64,000 bases of DNA from JAFMJV01 sp963800275 (GCA_963800275.1 CAWDAI010000016.1:134290-198289); one strand, 5' to 3'; shown: positions 39,434 through 48,778, counted from the first letter of the stretch. Program-made: numbers and translations. The notes: generated by a model not told the origin, from the sequence alone.

Positions 39434-41160
39434 GACGCACCGCCGAGGACGACGGTCTGGTCGGTATGGGAGGTCGCGGAACGGGAGACCGGCTGCGGCA
39501 CGTCCAGCACGAGTCTCGTGCCCTCCCCCCGCTCCGACGACAGGGACAGGTGGCCGCCGAGCTCGGACGCCCGCTCGTGCATGAAGCGCAAGCCGAGGCC
39601 CTTCCCGTCGACCGTATCGACATCGAAGCCGCGACCATCGTCGGCGACCACCACCCGCAGCCGTGATGGGCCGGATTCCAGCCGAACGCGGATGCGGCTC
39701 GGGTCGGCATGCCGTCGGGCATTCGAGAGCGCTTCCTGGACGACGTGGAAGACCTGGAGCTCCTCATCCGCTGCCAGGCTGGACTCGGTGTCCGGCGGCT
39801 CGATGGACAACTCGGTGGCGATGCCGTGTTGCTGGCTGAAGCGATCGAGGTAGCGGCGCAGGGCATCCGCGAGTGGCTGCCGATCGGATGGGGCAGCGTG
39901 CAATCCCTCGATGTAGCCGCGGACCTCGCGGTGCGAGTCACGGGCCACGTCGGCCAGGCGCCGGAGCAAGGCATCGGCCTCCGCGACGCGTCCTTCCGCG
40001 AGATGCCGTCGGGCGGCGTCGGCCTGCATCGCATCGTGGGCGAGGACCTGGCCGATGCTGTCGTGCAGGTCCCGCGCCATGTGCTCGCGCTCACGCGCGA
40101 CCGCCAGCGCTCGCTCGTGCCGGAGGAGGGCTGCCTCCGCCCGTCGCATCTCGGTCACGTCGTGGAGCACGGCCAGCCGCCCGATGGGCGACCCACGACC
40201 GTCGTGCAGGGGGGTGGCGCGAAGCTCCCACACCCGTGCCTCGTCACCCGATCCCGTCACGATCTCGGCCGCGTCGAGGTCGGGGCCGGTGAGAGCCTCG
40301 ACCAGCTGGGGGAACGGTCCCAGGATGGCCCGAGCGGGCTTGCCCGAGGCGCTCGACGCGGAGGTGCCGAGGAGCCGCTCGGCAGCCGGGTTGAGCGCGG
40401 CGGTGCGGTCCCAGCGATCGAGCACGAACATCGGGTCGGGCATCTGGCTGATGATCGTCTCGCGCGCCGCCGGCACCGGGTCGAAGAGGCGGAAGCGCGT
40501 CAGCGCGATGGCATAGACCACGGCCACGGCGTCGAACGCGAGCACCCCAACCAGCGCTCGCGAGGCATCACCGCTCCCAAGCGCCACGTACAGGTAGGCG
40601 ACGCGCACGCCGACGTGGCCAGCAAGGATGAGCGCCACCGGCGCGCGATGTGCCGGGGAGCGGACGAAGAGGAGCGCGAGGACCGCCGTCCCGAACAGGA
40701 GCGACCCCAGCACCAAGACCGCGAAGAACAGGCCGAGTGAACCCAGCTCCTGCCCCACCCCGCCGACGAGCGGGTCCTGACCGTCGAGCACGAGGCGGAG
40801 GTCGACCAGCATGAAGAGCATCCGAGCCACCACGGCGACGATGAGCACAGGGACGACGACGCTCGGTACCCGGTCGCGCAGGCCCGCGTACTCCAGGGCG
40901 AACCACAACGCGAAGAGGGCCGCCGGGAGCATGATCGCGTCGGCCAACACGAACCACATCGCGAGGATCCGCGGGTCCGACGTGGAGACCTCGGCGGCCA
41001 CCAGCAGGCACACGACCGCAAGCAGGAAGGCGGAGAGTGACAGCGGTCGGGCGCCGGCAGCGGTCCGGTGCTGTCCCCAGATGTAGGCCGCGACCGATGC
41101 GATGAAGACCGTGGAGGCGAGGATGGGCCACACCAGGGGCGTGTACGCGAACCAGCTCAT
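39430..41160 (-). CDS. 7TM sensor histidine kinase of the NarL-partner type
   Basis: 576 residues. N-terminal seven to eight TM helices (7TM sensor module), a PAS domain from about residue 240 (MPDPMFVLDRWDRTAALNPA), a HisKA_3 dimerisation helix with the phospho-acceptor in REREHMARDLHDSIGQVL, and a complete HATPase with EALSNARRHA (N box), DDGRGFD (G1) and GLGLRFMHER (G2). It senses an unknown signal within or outside the membrane and phosphorylates the overlapping regulator. Confidence 0.92.
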   Translation of the reverse strand: MSWFAYTPLVWPILASTVFIASVAAYIWGQHRTAAGARPLSLSAFLLAVVCLLVAAEVSTSDPRILAMWFVLADAIMLPAALFALWFALEYAGLRDRVPSVVVPVLIVAVVARMLFMLVDLRLVLDGQDPLVGGVGQELGSLGLFFAVLVLGSLLFGTAVLALLFVRSPAHRAPVALILAGHVGVRVAYLYVALGSGDASRALVGVLAFDAVAVVYAIALTRFRLFDPVPAARETIISQMPDPMFVLDRWDRTAALNPAAERLLGTSASSASGKPARAILGPFPQLVEALTGPDLDAAEIVTGSGDEARVWELRATPLHDGRGSPIGRLAVLHDVTEMRRAEAALLRHERALAVAREREHMARDLHDSIGQVLAHDAMQADAARRHLAEGRVAEADALLRRLADVARDSHREVRGYIEGLHAAPSDRQPLADALRRYLDRFSQQHGIATELSIEPPDTESSLAADEELQVFHVVQEALSNARRHADPSRIRVRLESGPSRLRVVVADDGRGFDVDTVDGKGLGLRFMHERASELGGHLSLSSERGEGTRLVLDVPQPVSRSATSHTDQTVVLGGAS

Positions 41161-41761
41161 GCCCTGATCTGTCCCGCCGCCAACGACGAGGTCCCTCCCA
41201 TCTCGACCACACCCGTGGCCGCACCATGTCTGGCGAGGCTCTGGATACGAGTACCACGTCCGGGACCTGAGAGCCAGAGCCGAAGGGTGCGATCGCGCCC
41301 CGCCGTACTTCCTGGGCCTGTAGAGCGACGTGGCGGCGCTCTACGCTGCGTCAGCCTCCGGTCCATCGGCCGTGGCGGCTACCGCGCCTGGCGCAGGCCT
41401 TTCACGTACCCCCGCCAGTGCTCGGTGCACATCGTGCCCACGAGGCCCGGTCGTTCGCTTGGCGGCCTGGGCCTCGGAGGGCGGCTGGTACCACCAGACG
41501 GTGACCGACGCGATCGACAACGACGGCGAGACCATGGAGGTCCTCTACCCTCTGGCCCAGGACGTGGGCGTGCTCGGTGCCTTCTCCGACTGGCCTGCCA
41601 CGACCTCCTACTCATCCGGGTGCCAAGCTCATGGGTCAAGGAACGCCGGACGTTCGAAGGGCTGCGCGAACTGGCCGAGTGCCGGTCCGCTGCGTCATGG
41701 TGCCGGCCCGGCACCCCGTTCACCGGCTTGCGGGAAGCGGCGGTGACGTAGCGCCGCAATC
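41161..41761 (+). other. Region with a possible phosphodiesterase remnant
   Basis: On the plus strand around 41495-41620, DAIDNDGETMEVLYPLAQDV followed by GVLGAFSDWPATT recalls the C-terminal end of glycerophosphodiester phosphodiesterases (FTDFPD-like motif). The rest of the frame is not convincing and no start or catalytic part is visible. I treat it as a fossil of uncertain identity. Confidence 0.35.
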
Positions 41762-42493
41762 CTAGGGACGTGGGGCCTTGAGGTGACGATCGAAGAAGGC
41801 GACGATCCGCTCACGGGCGTCGGCCGCCGATGGCCCATGGAACGCTGACCCTGACCTCGTCAGCTTGTCGGATACGACCATCCACCAGGCGAACGCGGAG
41901 GGGTCATGGTCGTTCATAAACATGTGCGAGGCCTCGGGATAGACCTTGATGTCGTGGTCGATGCCGCGCGCCTCGAGGGCCGAGCGGAGCCGGTCCGGGT
42001 CGTCCTTGAGGCCGCGATCCTTGGCGCCATAGCTGCCGACGATGGGACAGGCACCCTCGAGCAGTTCGAGCGCATCCTTGGGGACGTTGCCGTAGTTGAC
42101 GCTCGACGCTGCGAACCCGTGGCCCGCGGCCATGAGCACCGCGAAGCCGCCCCCGAGACAGAAGCCGATGATCCCGACGCGGCCGGTGCCCTCTTCGTGG
42201 CCCCCGAGCCAGCGCCGGGTCGTCTCGATGTCGTCAAAGGTGTCGCCCTCGCGCGCCATGGCCTGCCGGATGACGGCGAAGAGACAGCGCATGGTCCCGC
42301 CGTAGTAGAAGAGGTCCGGGGCGGCGGCGAGATAGCCGGCTCCCGCGAGCCAGTCGGCCTGGCGGCGCAGGTCGGCGGACATCCCGGCCGCATCGTGGAT
42401 GATGACGACGCCGGGCCAGGGACCGTCGCCGACGGGCTCGGCCACGTACATGGGCATGGTCCCCCGGGCGCCTGGCAGGTTGATGTCGGTCAT
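41762..42493 (-). CDS. Dienelactone hydrolase family protein
   Basis: 243 residues from ATG 42493. Alpha/beta-hydrolase with the DLH-type nucleophile elbow GFCLGGGF (cysteine), the acid in YGAKDRGLKDDPD and the histidine in PEASHMFMNDHDPSAF. The oxyanion strand reads PGVVIIHDAAGMSADLRRQA. DLH enzymes open dienelactones in chlorocatechol or hydroxyquinol degradation, but most genomic members have unknown substrates. No aromatic-degradation genes are nearby. Confidence 0.87.
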   Translation of the reverse strand: MTDINLPGARGTMPMYVAEPVGDGPWPGVVIIHDAAGMSADLRRQADWLAGAGYLAAAPDLFYYGGTMRCLFAVIRQAMAREGDTFDDIETTRRWLGGHEEGTGRVGIIGFCLGGGFAVLMAAGHGFAASSVNYGNVPKDALELLEGACPIVGSYGAKDRGLKDDPDRLRSALEARGIDHDIKVYPEASHMFMNDHDPSAFAWWMVVSDKLTRSGSAFHGPSAADARERIVAFFDRHLKAPRP

Positions 42494-42886
42494 GGCCTTG
42501 ACGGTAACGGATACGCCCGATACATGGTGTGCGGGCAACGAGGAGCGCTGAGGATCGCCAGCTGTCTGGGATGCGGCGGAGCGGATGCTCCGCTCTCGGC
42601 GGGATGAGGCTCGAGGCGACCATAAGCCACCAAGGTAGAGAGCAGAACCCTCGGCGACGCCGAGGACTCGCAGTCTGTCCAGTTGGTGGCTCTGCGCCCG
42701 TACGCGAGCCGTGCGCGGTAGGCCATCGCAAGTGATGCCGTTCGTCATCAGTGCGCCCATCCATCCGGCACTCCGGCGGAGATGGCCCGACAATGATGCT
42801 GGTTGGGCAGCGCAAGGTCGTCCGGCCCAGGAGGGCAAGGCCGAGCGCGTCGCGACACCCCGACCGCCTCAAACTGGAGAACAGCC

Positions 42887-43312
42887 GTGTCGGACGACGT
42901 ACTCCGCATCGTGCTGGGAGGCGTGCTCCTCGTGCACGGAATTGCTCACTTCGGCGCGCTCGGCGCACTCTGGTGGGCCGCGTCTAGCCGCGACGCCGGC
43001 GGCTGGAAGCCCGCCCGGATGTGGACGGCATCTTCGCTCGCACCCCTCATTGCGATGCTGATCGCCGCACTCTTCTGGATCGTCTCCGCCGTCGGGTTCG
43101 GGCTGACCGCGCTCGCCTTCTGGGGGATTGTCTTGCCCGTCGAGTGGTGGCACCCCCTCGGGGTCGTGTCCGCCCTTGTGTCAGGCCTCGGTATCATCGT
43201 CTTCTTGGGGACGTGGCCAGCGTTCAACACGATTGCGGCGATGGCGGTGAACATCGCAGTGGTCGTGGCGGTCGTGATCGGCTGGCCGCCGGAGTCGGTA
43301 TTCCTCCCGTAG
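42887..43312 (+). CDS. Membrane protein of unknown function
   Basis: 141 residues; GTG 42887 with GGAG 8 bp upstream. Four hydrophobic helices (VLRIVLGGVLLVHGIAHFGA, SSLAPLIAMLIAALFWIVSA, VVSALVSGLGIIVFLG, AMAVNIAVVVAVVIGW). The opening LLVHGIAHFGA is frequent in small four-helix membrane proteins of Chloroflexota and actinobacteria. It lies 30 bp before the next gene and is likely co-transcribed. Confidence 0.65.
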   Translation: MSDDVLRIVLGGVLLVHGIAHFGALGALWWAASSRDAGGWKPARMWTASSLAPLIAMLIAALFWIVSAVGFGLTALAFWGIVLPVEWWHPLGVVSALVSGLGIIVFLGTWPAFNTIAAMAVNIAVVVAVVIGWPPESVFLP

Positions 43313-43342
43313 CCGAAGTCCAGCCAGGAAGGAGTTCATCCG

Positions 43343-44194
43343 ATGGCGTCGCCCAACGCCTCTGACCAGCGACGCACCGCCTTCACGGTGGGCTGGTACC
43401 TCTCCGTCGTCGTCCTTGTGCTGATGATCGCCGCCGCCCTCGCCGGACTCCTCGTCGACGGCATCTACTCCGATACCGACGACGTGGTAGCGGCGCTCCG
43501 CGGGGCGGACATCGTCACCCTCCTGCTGGCCAGCCCCGTGCTGGCGCTGGCGTTGTGGCTCGTGCGTCGGGGCGACGTCCGGGGCCACTTGCTGTGGCTG
43601 GCCATGGTCGGCTTCGCGTTCTACGGTTACGGCTACTATGTCTTCGGGCCTACCTTCAACGATCTCTTCCTGCTCCACGTGGCCGTCTTCGCCCTGTCGA
43701 TGGTCACGTTGGGCGCCGCAGCGATGGCGCTCGATCCAAGCACGGTCGTCGGTCGCTTCACGTCGCGGTGGCCCTACCGCGTGTTGTCGCTCGTGCTCCT
43801 TGTGACCGCGGCTTGGCTCGCCATCATGTACGGGTCCGCGGTGGTAGACCAGATGACGACGGGCACACTCCCCGAGGACGTGGTCCCTTTGCCTGAATGG
43901 CGTGTCCATCTCGGGTACGTGATGGATCTCGCGTTCGTCCTGCCGGCCTGCATCATCGCCGGCATCCTGCTGTGGCGGCAGGCTGCCTGGGGGTACACGG
44001 CAGCGACGGCGGTCTTCATCTTCCTGTGGGTCTTCCAGGTGACCTTCCTCGCCACCGCCGTGTCGATGGATGCAGCCAGCGTACCCGGGGCGGCCGACGC
44101 CGTCCCGGAGGCGCTCTTCAGCATCGTCCTCTACCTGGTACCGACGCTCGTGATGATGTGGGGCGTCAGAGCACAGCCCGTCGACGCGTGCTGA
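43343..44194 (+). CDS. Polytopic membrane protein of unknown function
   Basis: 283 residues, about eight TM helices; ATG 43343 follows AAGGAG. Conserved-looking features are FYGYGYYVFGPTFNDLFLLH and WRVHLGYVMDLAFVLPACII. I do not recognise a transporter or enzyme motif. It is in an operon with the preceding membrane protein. The end is followed by the phage-like HNH cassette copy 1. Confidence 0.65.
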   Translation: MASPNASDQRRTAFTVGWYLSVVVLVLMIAAALAGLLVDGIYSDTDDVVAALRGADIVTLLLASPVLALALWLVRRGDVRGHLLWLAMVGFAFYGYGYYVFGPTFNDLFLLHVAVFALSMVTLGAAAMALDPSTVVGRFTSRWPYRVLSLVLLVTAAWLAIMYGSAVVDQMTTGTLPEDVVPLPEWRVHLGYVMDLAFVLPACIIAGILLWRQAAWGYTAATAVFIFLWVFQVTFLATAVSMDAASVPGAADAVPEALFSIVLYLVPTLVMMWGVRAQPVDAC

Positions 44195-44290
44195 TCGGAC
44201 TCGGACTGTCCGGAGGATGCAGGCGGCAAGAGCGATTGTTGTGCAGCTCGAGCGCCGTCCGGGCCACGCTGCCGGAGGCGCGGGCAGCCG

Positions 44291-44668
44291 ATGGGTAGGC
44301 CGGCATCGCCTGACTATTGGCGCCAGTGGCGGGCGGCGCATCCGGCGTATCGAGAGCGGGAGCGGGAGCGTGCCCAGGCACGGCGCCGGGCCGGCTACCG
44401 CTCGCCGAAGAGCCGGCGTGTCCGCGTCGTCCCTCAGCCCATCGAGGCGCCATCCCATCCACTCCTGACGTGGGCGCAGGAGATCGCCGGGGGCATCGTC
44501 CGCGAGGACGGTAGAGCTCGCCTCAGCGACGAGCTCTATCCCGACGTCGTCTCCGAGATCCTCCTCGCCCGCCTCGAGCGCCAGGACCCCGTGACCAGAG
44601 CCACGGCCTGGCTACGGAGCGAGCGGTCGTGGCGCCACCACGTCGCGCCATTGCTCGAGGTCGCCTGA
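44291..44668 (+). CDS. Phage-like cassette protein, copy 1
   Basis: 125 residues with MGRPASPDYWRQWRAAHPAY RERERERAQARRRAG, a basic, probably helical nucleic-acid-binding start, and LSDELYPDVVSEILLARLER towards the end. It is about three-quarters identical to the protein at 57211. The start ATG overlaps the tail of a lost upstream gene (RATLPEARAADG, complete at 56979). In phage genomes a gene of this kind next to an HNH endonuclease often precedes terminase, but no terminase is present here. Confidence 0.62.
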   Translation: MGRPASPDYWRQWRAAHPAYRERERERAQARRRAGYRSPKSRRVRVVPQPIEAPSHPLLTWAQEIAGGIVREDGRARLSDELYPDVVSEILLARLERQDPVTRATAWLRSERSWRHHVAPLLEVA

Positions 44669-44674
44669 TGGTCG

Positions 44675-45045
44675 ATGGCACGCTCTCGGGTCTGCGCTTG
44701 TCGGGACTTCGAGCACCACGCTGGCGCCTGCGGCTGGCCCACGACGAACGAGTGACGCTGCGACCGCTGCGACCGCCCGGGCTTCGCCAACCGCTTCCGG
44801 CGCACACCCGACCACCCGGTCAGGCGGACGAGCGCCTGGCGAAGCGAACGGTCGAGGCGCACGTCGCGCGCCACGGTTGGACGTGTCCTGGCTGGCATCG
44901 CGACCCGCACCAGGTGCGACCCGGCGAGCTCGCAGCCGACCATCCGGTGCCGCTCGTCCTTGGTGGCGAGCCGCTCCCTGCCCAGCCGGGCGTGCTCTGC
45001 GCGAGCTGCAACGCGCGCAAGGGGCTGAGCCAGCGGCGGCGGTGA
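44675..45045 (+). pseudogene. HNH endonuclease, inactivated copy 1
   Basis: Same layout as 57595-57975. The first frame ends at a TGA where the other copy has CGA (NER to NE-stop). Further on a 10-bp deletion shifts the frame, after which the HNH core RPGELAADHPVPLVLGGEPL and the end VLCASCNARKGLSQRRR are preserved. A nonsense codon plus a deletion make real decay likely. Confidence 0.75.
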
Positions 45046-45100
45046 CATCGGGGATGCCGCGCGAGCCGCCATCCGCGTGGCGGGCGTGGTCAGCCTGGTC

Positions 45101-46186
45101 CTAGCACACGACGATACGTCTCTCAGCGGACGCATCCGGCCGCCAGGGCCGGTCGACGATGGCGCGCAGCCGGTAGTCGACCCGGAGGCCGTCGGTCTCG
45201 CAGGTCGGTGGCGCGTCGGCCGGGATGGTGAGCGACACTCGCGCACCCTCACGGAGCGCCTCGATCGGCAGCTCGACCGACGAGCAGACGACCTGCAGGT
45301 CCCGGCTCGCGTCGATGTCCGCGACGAGCTCCACCCGAGCGCTCCGTCCCGAGACCGCTCCCGGCCAGCTGATCGCAATCTCCATCGTCGCGCCGGCGTC
45401 GATGGGCGGCAGCGGGCGGACGGCGAGCGTCGCGCCGGCGTCATCCCATGAGTCGTGCATCGCGCCCGCGCCGACGTCGATGACCCCGGCCGCCAGCAGG
45501 TCCCGGTGCTGGCGGACGTCCACGAGCGCCGCGACCCGCTCATCGCGGCCCATCTCGATGTCCCACCGCGCTTCCACTGCCCAAGCGACGAGGGCGGTCC
45601 CCGCATGCGCCGTCGGAGGTCCGAGCCTGGGTGCCGGGATCTGGAAGGGCAGATCGAGCGCCTGGCCGGCACTGAGCGTCGCGGGCACGAACGGCTCCGT
45701 GAACTCGAGCGCGTCGACGACCCGGCCATGGATCTCGACCCACTCCTGTCGGCTGGTGACCTGACCCTTGCTGTCGCGATGCTCCTGGCTCCGCTCCTCC
45801 TCCGAGAGCCGGACGCCCACGAGTCGGATCCCCGCCCGGCGTGCCTGGATCGGTTCCCGGGCAACGACGCGGACCCGCCCGCGGATGGCCTCCCCCACCC
45901 GGGTCGGCGACTCGACCTCGATGAGGCCCTCGAGGCCGTCCGTCGTGGCGCCGATCAGCTCGGCTGGGTCGATGAGCGGCAACGGATGGCTCCGTCCGGG
46001 CGCAGCGAGGCGGGGGCCGTCGAGCGCGTCGAACGGCGCGGGCGCGTCGCCACCGTGACCAAGGAGGCCAAAGAACCCGCCCGCACCATACGACCCGACA
46101 TCGTCGATCGAGGCGAGGAAGCTGGTGCGTGTCTGGCGGTCGTCCACGGGGTGCGGCTCCGGAATGCGGGTCGCCGCATTGTGCAC
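45101..46186 (-). CDS. Arrestin-like (SpoOM-type fold) protein
   Basis: 361 residues from GTG 46186. An N-terminal 80 residues of low complexity are followed by a two-lobe beta-sandwich: LIEVESPTRVGEAIRGRVRV VAREPIQARRAGIRLVGV, then LPFQIPAPRLGPPTAHAGTA LVAWAVEARWDI. The I-x-G-x-V, proline-rich P-F-x-P and W-x-V-E-A-x-W patterns are those of arrestin-like/SpoOM proteins. Cytoplasmic, function unknown. Assigned on fold-like patterns, not on a specific family motif. Confidence 0.6.
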   Translation of the reverse strand: MHNAATRIPEPHPVDDRQTRTSFLASIDDVGSYGAGGFFGLLGHGGDAPAPFDALDGPRLAAPGRSHPLPLIDPAELIGATTDGLEGLIEVESPTRVGEAIRGRVRVVAREPIQARRAGIRLVGVRLSEEERSQEHRDSKGQVTSRQEWVEIHGRVVDALEFTEPFVPATLSAGQALDLPFQIPAPRLGPPTAHAGTALVAWAVEARWDIEMGRDERVAALVDVRQHRDLLAAGVIDVGAGAMHDSWDDAGATLAVRPLPPIDAGATMEIAISWPGAVSGRSARVELVADIDASRDLQVVCSSVELPIEALREGARVSLTIPADAPPTCETDGLRVDYRLRAIVDRPWRPDASAERRIVVC

Positions 46187-46284
46187 CGAGCCGGTGGCCC
46201 ACGGCAGAGGGTCCCGCTCGGACTACGATGCGCGCAAGCGCCTGACCAGCAGCGGCACTGCCGGCGTCGTGGGGGCGCCAAGGC

Positions 46285-46333
46285 GGGGTAGGGACAGGGC
46301 GTTGACATGGGTGCCCGGGGACCGCGCAGCCGT
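46285..46333 (+). repeat. Dispersed TGACATGGGCGCCCGGGG-type element, copy 2
   Basis: GGGGTAGGGACAGGG, CGTTGACATGGGTGCCCGGG and GACCGCG. It lies between the arrestin-like gene and VanZ, both on the minus strand. No clear hairpin follows this copy. Confidence 0.6.
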
Positions 46334-46358
46334 CCACCGGTGCGGGTTCCTTAGATCC

Positions 46359-46868
46359 TCAGCGCTTGAGCACCCGTACGCCGATGACACCGAGGGACGC
46401 ACCGATGAGGGCGCCGAGGGTGTTGGCCCCGACATCGTTGACGGTGCAGGATCGGCCGCCCGATGCCGCCTGCCAGGACTCGATGGCGATGCACAGCAGG
46501 GCGAGGGCGATGATGACGGGGATGGCCTTCCGCGTGAGCACCACCCAGAGGAAGCCGGCGGGGATGTAGAGGACCACGTTGAGAAGCGTGTCGGCCGCGA
46601 TCCGGCCGAGCCTCGGCCACCCGGCGGGTCCCAGGCAATCGCCGAGCGACTGCAGATAGGCACCCGAGAGGCTGCTCCATCCGCCCTGGGGTACGACCGT
46701 CGCGGCCACGATCGCCGCCACCGACATGAGCGCCAGGGCGATCAGCCAGCGCGGTCGGTCGAGACGTGGGGACAGCAGCACGGCGAGGATCGACGACGCT
46801 GCCACCAAGAGGACGAAGGTCGCAAGGACATCCGGCTCAGCTAGGGCCCCGCTGATGACCCGCGGCAT
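46359..46868 (-). CDS. VanZ-like membrane protein
   Basis: 169 residues from ATG 46868 with four to five TM helices. The VanZ signature is in the second half: DTLLNVVLYIPAGFLWVVLT, IESWQAASGGRSCTVNDVGA NTLGALIG. VanZ homologs affect teicoplanin resistance in some enterococci, but most are of unknown function. Copies of the dispersed element flank the gene on both sides. Confidence 0.83.
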   Translation of the reverse strand: MPRVISGALAEPDVLATFVLLVAASSILAVLLSPRLDRPRWLIALALMSVAAIVAATVVPQGGWSSLSGAYLQSLGDCLGPAGWPRLGRIAADTLLNVVLYIPAGFLWVVLTRKAIPVIIALALLCIAIESWQAASGGRSCTVNDVGANTLGALIGASLGVIGVRVLKR

Positions 46869-47076
46869 GTCGTGACCTCGATGACCGACCGGGCACCACC
46901 GATGCGATGGTCCGCATTGAGCATAGTGGCGATCACGCGTCTGACCGGGCGATGAACGCACGTTCCATCGGGGCGGTCTTGGACCGCCGACTCGCGCGAC
47001 TGACCGGAGCTCGTTCGAGGCCCAGGCTCGTCCGCAACGGCGGCGCTGACCGCGGCGTCGGGCTGGGCGCCGACCT

Positions 47077-47178
47077 GGGGTACCCACAGGGAGTGGACAT
47101 CGGTGCCCGCGGACCCCGTAGCGTGTTGCGCGCACGGCCGGGTTTCCCGGTTCTGGTCGTATTGATGCGGAAACCCGG
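47077..47178 (+). repeat. Dispersed element with hairpin, copy 3
   Basis: GGGGTACCCACAGGG, GTGGACATCGGTGCCCGCGG and TAGCGTGTTGCGCGC, then a perfect 10-bp hairpin CCGGGTTTCC (47138-47147) / GGAAACCCGG (47169-47178) with a 21-nt loop. It fills most of the intergenic region 46869-47190. Confidence 0.7.
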
Positions 47179-47190
47179 TCGCCCGATGGG

Positions 47191-47637
47191 ATGATGGTCG
47201 TGATGGACGACCTCGAGGCCCTGGCGCGGATGGCCACGGCGCATCTGCGGGCGCTGGTCATCCCGCCCCGCCGGTGCCGCCACTGCGGCGTGGATCTGGA
47301 GGACCGACCTGGCCCTGGCCGCCCCCCGGTCTGGTGCCAGGCCCACCGCACCGCCGTCGGTCGCATGACCAACCACGAGTGGGCCTTCTATGACTGGCGC
47401 GAGGGTGCCGCGCACCGCTTCTTCGGGCCTCCCAACGTGCCCGACGTGTGGCCGGTCAAGAAGAGCAGCCCGCACAAGATGGGCCATCTCACCGAGAAGC
47501 CGGTCGAGCTGGCCAGGCACGCGATCGAGCACAGCTCGCTGCCGGGGGAAGTCGTGCTCGACTACGTGCTGTTCAACGGGGCTCCTCGCGGCGGATGGTG
47601 GTGGCCCGATCGATGCCACGGTCGAACGAGGCGATGA
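47191..47637 (+). pseudogene. DNA methylase fragment behind a zinc-binding head
   Basis: From ATG 47191 or 47203. The first 55 residues hold a zinc-ribbon-like CRHCG ... WCQAH, as in phage and mobile-element proteins. Then WAFYDWREGAAHRFFGPPNV, PHKMGHLTEKPVELARHAIE and LPGEVVLDYV match the end of phage-type adenine/cytosine-N4 methylases, whose next residues should be LFGGSGST. Instead the sequence runs out at about 47575, where vapC (minus) ends. The catalytic DPPY region is also missing, so this is a non-functional fusion fragment. Confidence 0.6.
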
Positions 47638-47968
47638 CCCCGATCCCGGTCCGCTCCGCGCTCGCCACGAGATAGGCGTCCGCGAAGTCGAGTCGGAGGA
47701 GGTCGTAGAGCTCGATGGCCCGCTGGAGCAGGTCGGCGTCGATGACCCGGATCACCGGGAACGCCAGGACCGCCCGCAGCGTGGCCGCCACCTGCGCCCG
47801 CGGCGTCTCGTAGAACGACTCGAGGACATAGGCGACCTCGGCGAGGATGAGATCGGGCAGCAGCAGCTCGTCGGCGGTGCGCAGATAGCGCGTCGCGCGC
47901 TCGGCCTGCTCGGGTGGGTCTCCGGTCAGGTGGCGGATCAGGATGTTGGCGTCGACGAAGGCGGTCAC
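47573..47968 (-). CDS. vapC: VapC-type PIN-domain toxin
   Basis: 131 residues from GTG 47968. PIN acidic residues: FVDANILIRHLTGD, the glutamate in LAEVAYVLE, LDFADAYLVASAE and FDRGID, all present. The start overlaps the antitoxin stop (GTGA). Its 3' end abuts the broken methylase fragment, so the TA pair may have been inserted there. Confidence 0.88.
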   Translation of the reverse strand: MTAFVDANILIRHLTGDPPEQAERATRYLRTADELLLPDLILAEVAYVLESFYETPRAQVAATLRAVLAFPVIRVIDADLLQRAIELYDLLRLDFADAYLVASAERTGIGVIASFDRGIDRATTIRREEPR

Positions 47969-48213
47969 CGTCGCGCGGCTGCGCGAGTTCCGCGCGTCTG
48001 CCGCAGGACCTCATCCCAGGGCGTGCCCCGCTTCGCGGCCGGCACGCTCACCGAACCTGCCAGCGCCAAGAGGTCCGGCGTGCGCGCCAGCACGGCGTGG
48101 TCGCCTTCCACCCGGAACACGAGGCGGTCCCCTTCCTCCAGGGAGAGTGCGTCGCGGACTGCGCGAGGGACGGTGACCTGACCCTTCGAGCTAAGCCGTG
48201 CGGTGACTTCCAT
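47965..48213 (-). CDS. vapB: VapB/AbrB-type antitoxin
   Basis: 82 residues from ATG 48213: EVTARLSSKGQVTVPRAVRD ALSLEEGDRLVFRVEGDHAV is a textbook AbrB/SpoVT swapped-hairpin domain, with a basic C-terminal tail. It should bind the inverted repeat 8 bp upstream of its own start and repress the operon with VapC. Confidence 0.88.
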   Translation of the reverse strand: MEVTARLSSKGQVTVPRAVRDALSLEEGDRLVFRVEGDHAVLARTPDLLALAGSVSVPAAKRGTPWDEVLRQTRGTRAAARR

Positions 48214-48220
48214 GAGTGAA

Positions 48221-48248
48221 ATCCTTACTCTGCGAGTACAGTAAGGAT
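48221..48248 (-). promoter_or_regulatory. Inverted-repeat operator upstream of vapB
   Basis: ATCCTTACT (48221-48229) and AGTAAGGAT (48240-48248) form a perfect 9-bp inverted repeat with a 10-nt spacer, and TACTC-TGC-GAGTA is nested inside. AT-rich compared with its surroundings and directly before the vapB start. Confidence 0.65.
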
Positions 48249-48425
48249 ACCAGCCGCAGGAGCACAACGGTGCACGTTCAGCGGGGCATGTTGGGTACGT
48301 CTCGGTCAAGAAAGGGACCGTATCCGAGACGGTCGCATCCTCGCCCTGGTGGCCGCGCTCCGGGACGTCGAACGGCGGCGGGGTCGAGGTACAGTCCCGG
48401 ACCCCTCGGACCGGAGGACCGCTGC

Positions 48426-48641
48426 ATGAAACGAACGCTGCCCCGCGAGCTCGACGACCTCGGTGGGATGCGTGCGGCCCGCTGGTTCCGTGAGTCGACC
48501 GCGGGGCAGTGGGACAACTTCGGCCCCGATGCCCAGGGGCCGGTAGCGGGCCCCGCAAGGCAGATTGCCGTCAGGACGAAAGCCGCTCCTCGTGTCCGCA
48601 TCTCAGCGTCCTCCACCCCCCGGGGTCGCCGCGGGGGATAG
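48426..48641 (+). pseudogene. Serine recombinase, N-terminal fragment
   Basis: ATG 48426 follows GGAGG. The first 37 residues (PRELDDLGGMRAARWFREST AGQWDNFGPDAQ) are the start of a large serine recombinase, with the catalytic serine in the R-x-S-T context. After this the sequence is unrelated. The matching C-terminal part lies at 50983-52175. Roughly 100 residues of the catalytic lobe are missing and about 2.4 kb of other genes stand between the halves. Confidence 0.7.
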
Positions 48642-48778
48642 CGATGGAAGATTTGGCTTCACCTACATCCGGAACGAGGGCAAGCGCCATTCCGTGATGC
48701 GCAAGTCGGTCCGCGCGAATAGGACGAAGGCCGCAAGATGAGCGCAGACGCGGCTCAACCGCAGCAGGAGACACGACC

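Noticed and set aside
41330..41746. Functional glycerophosphodiester phosphodiesterase
   Set aside because: Only a short C-terminal-like motif is visible; the catalytic HRG and E/D residues are absent.
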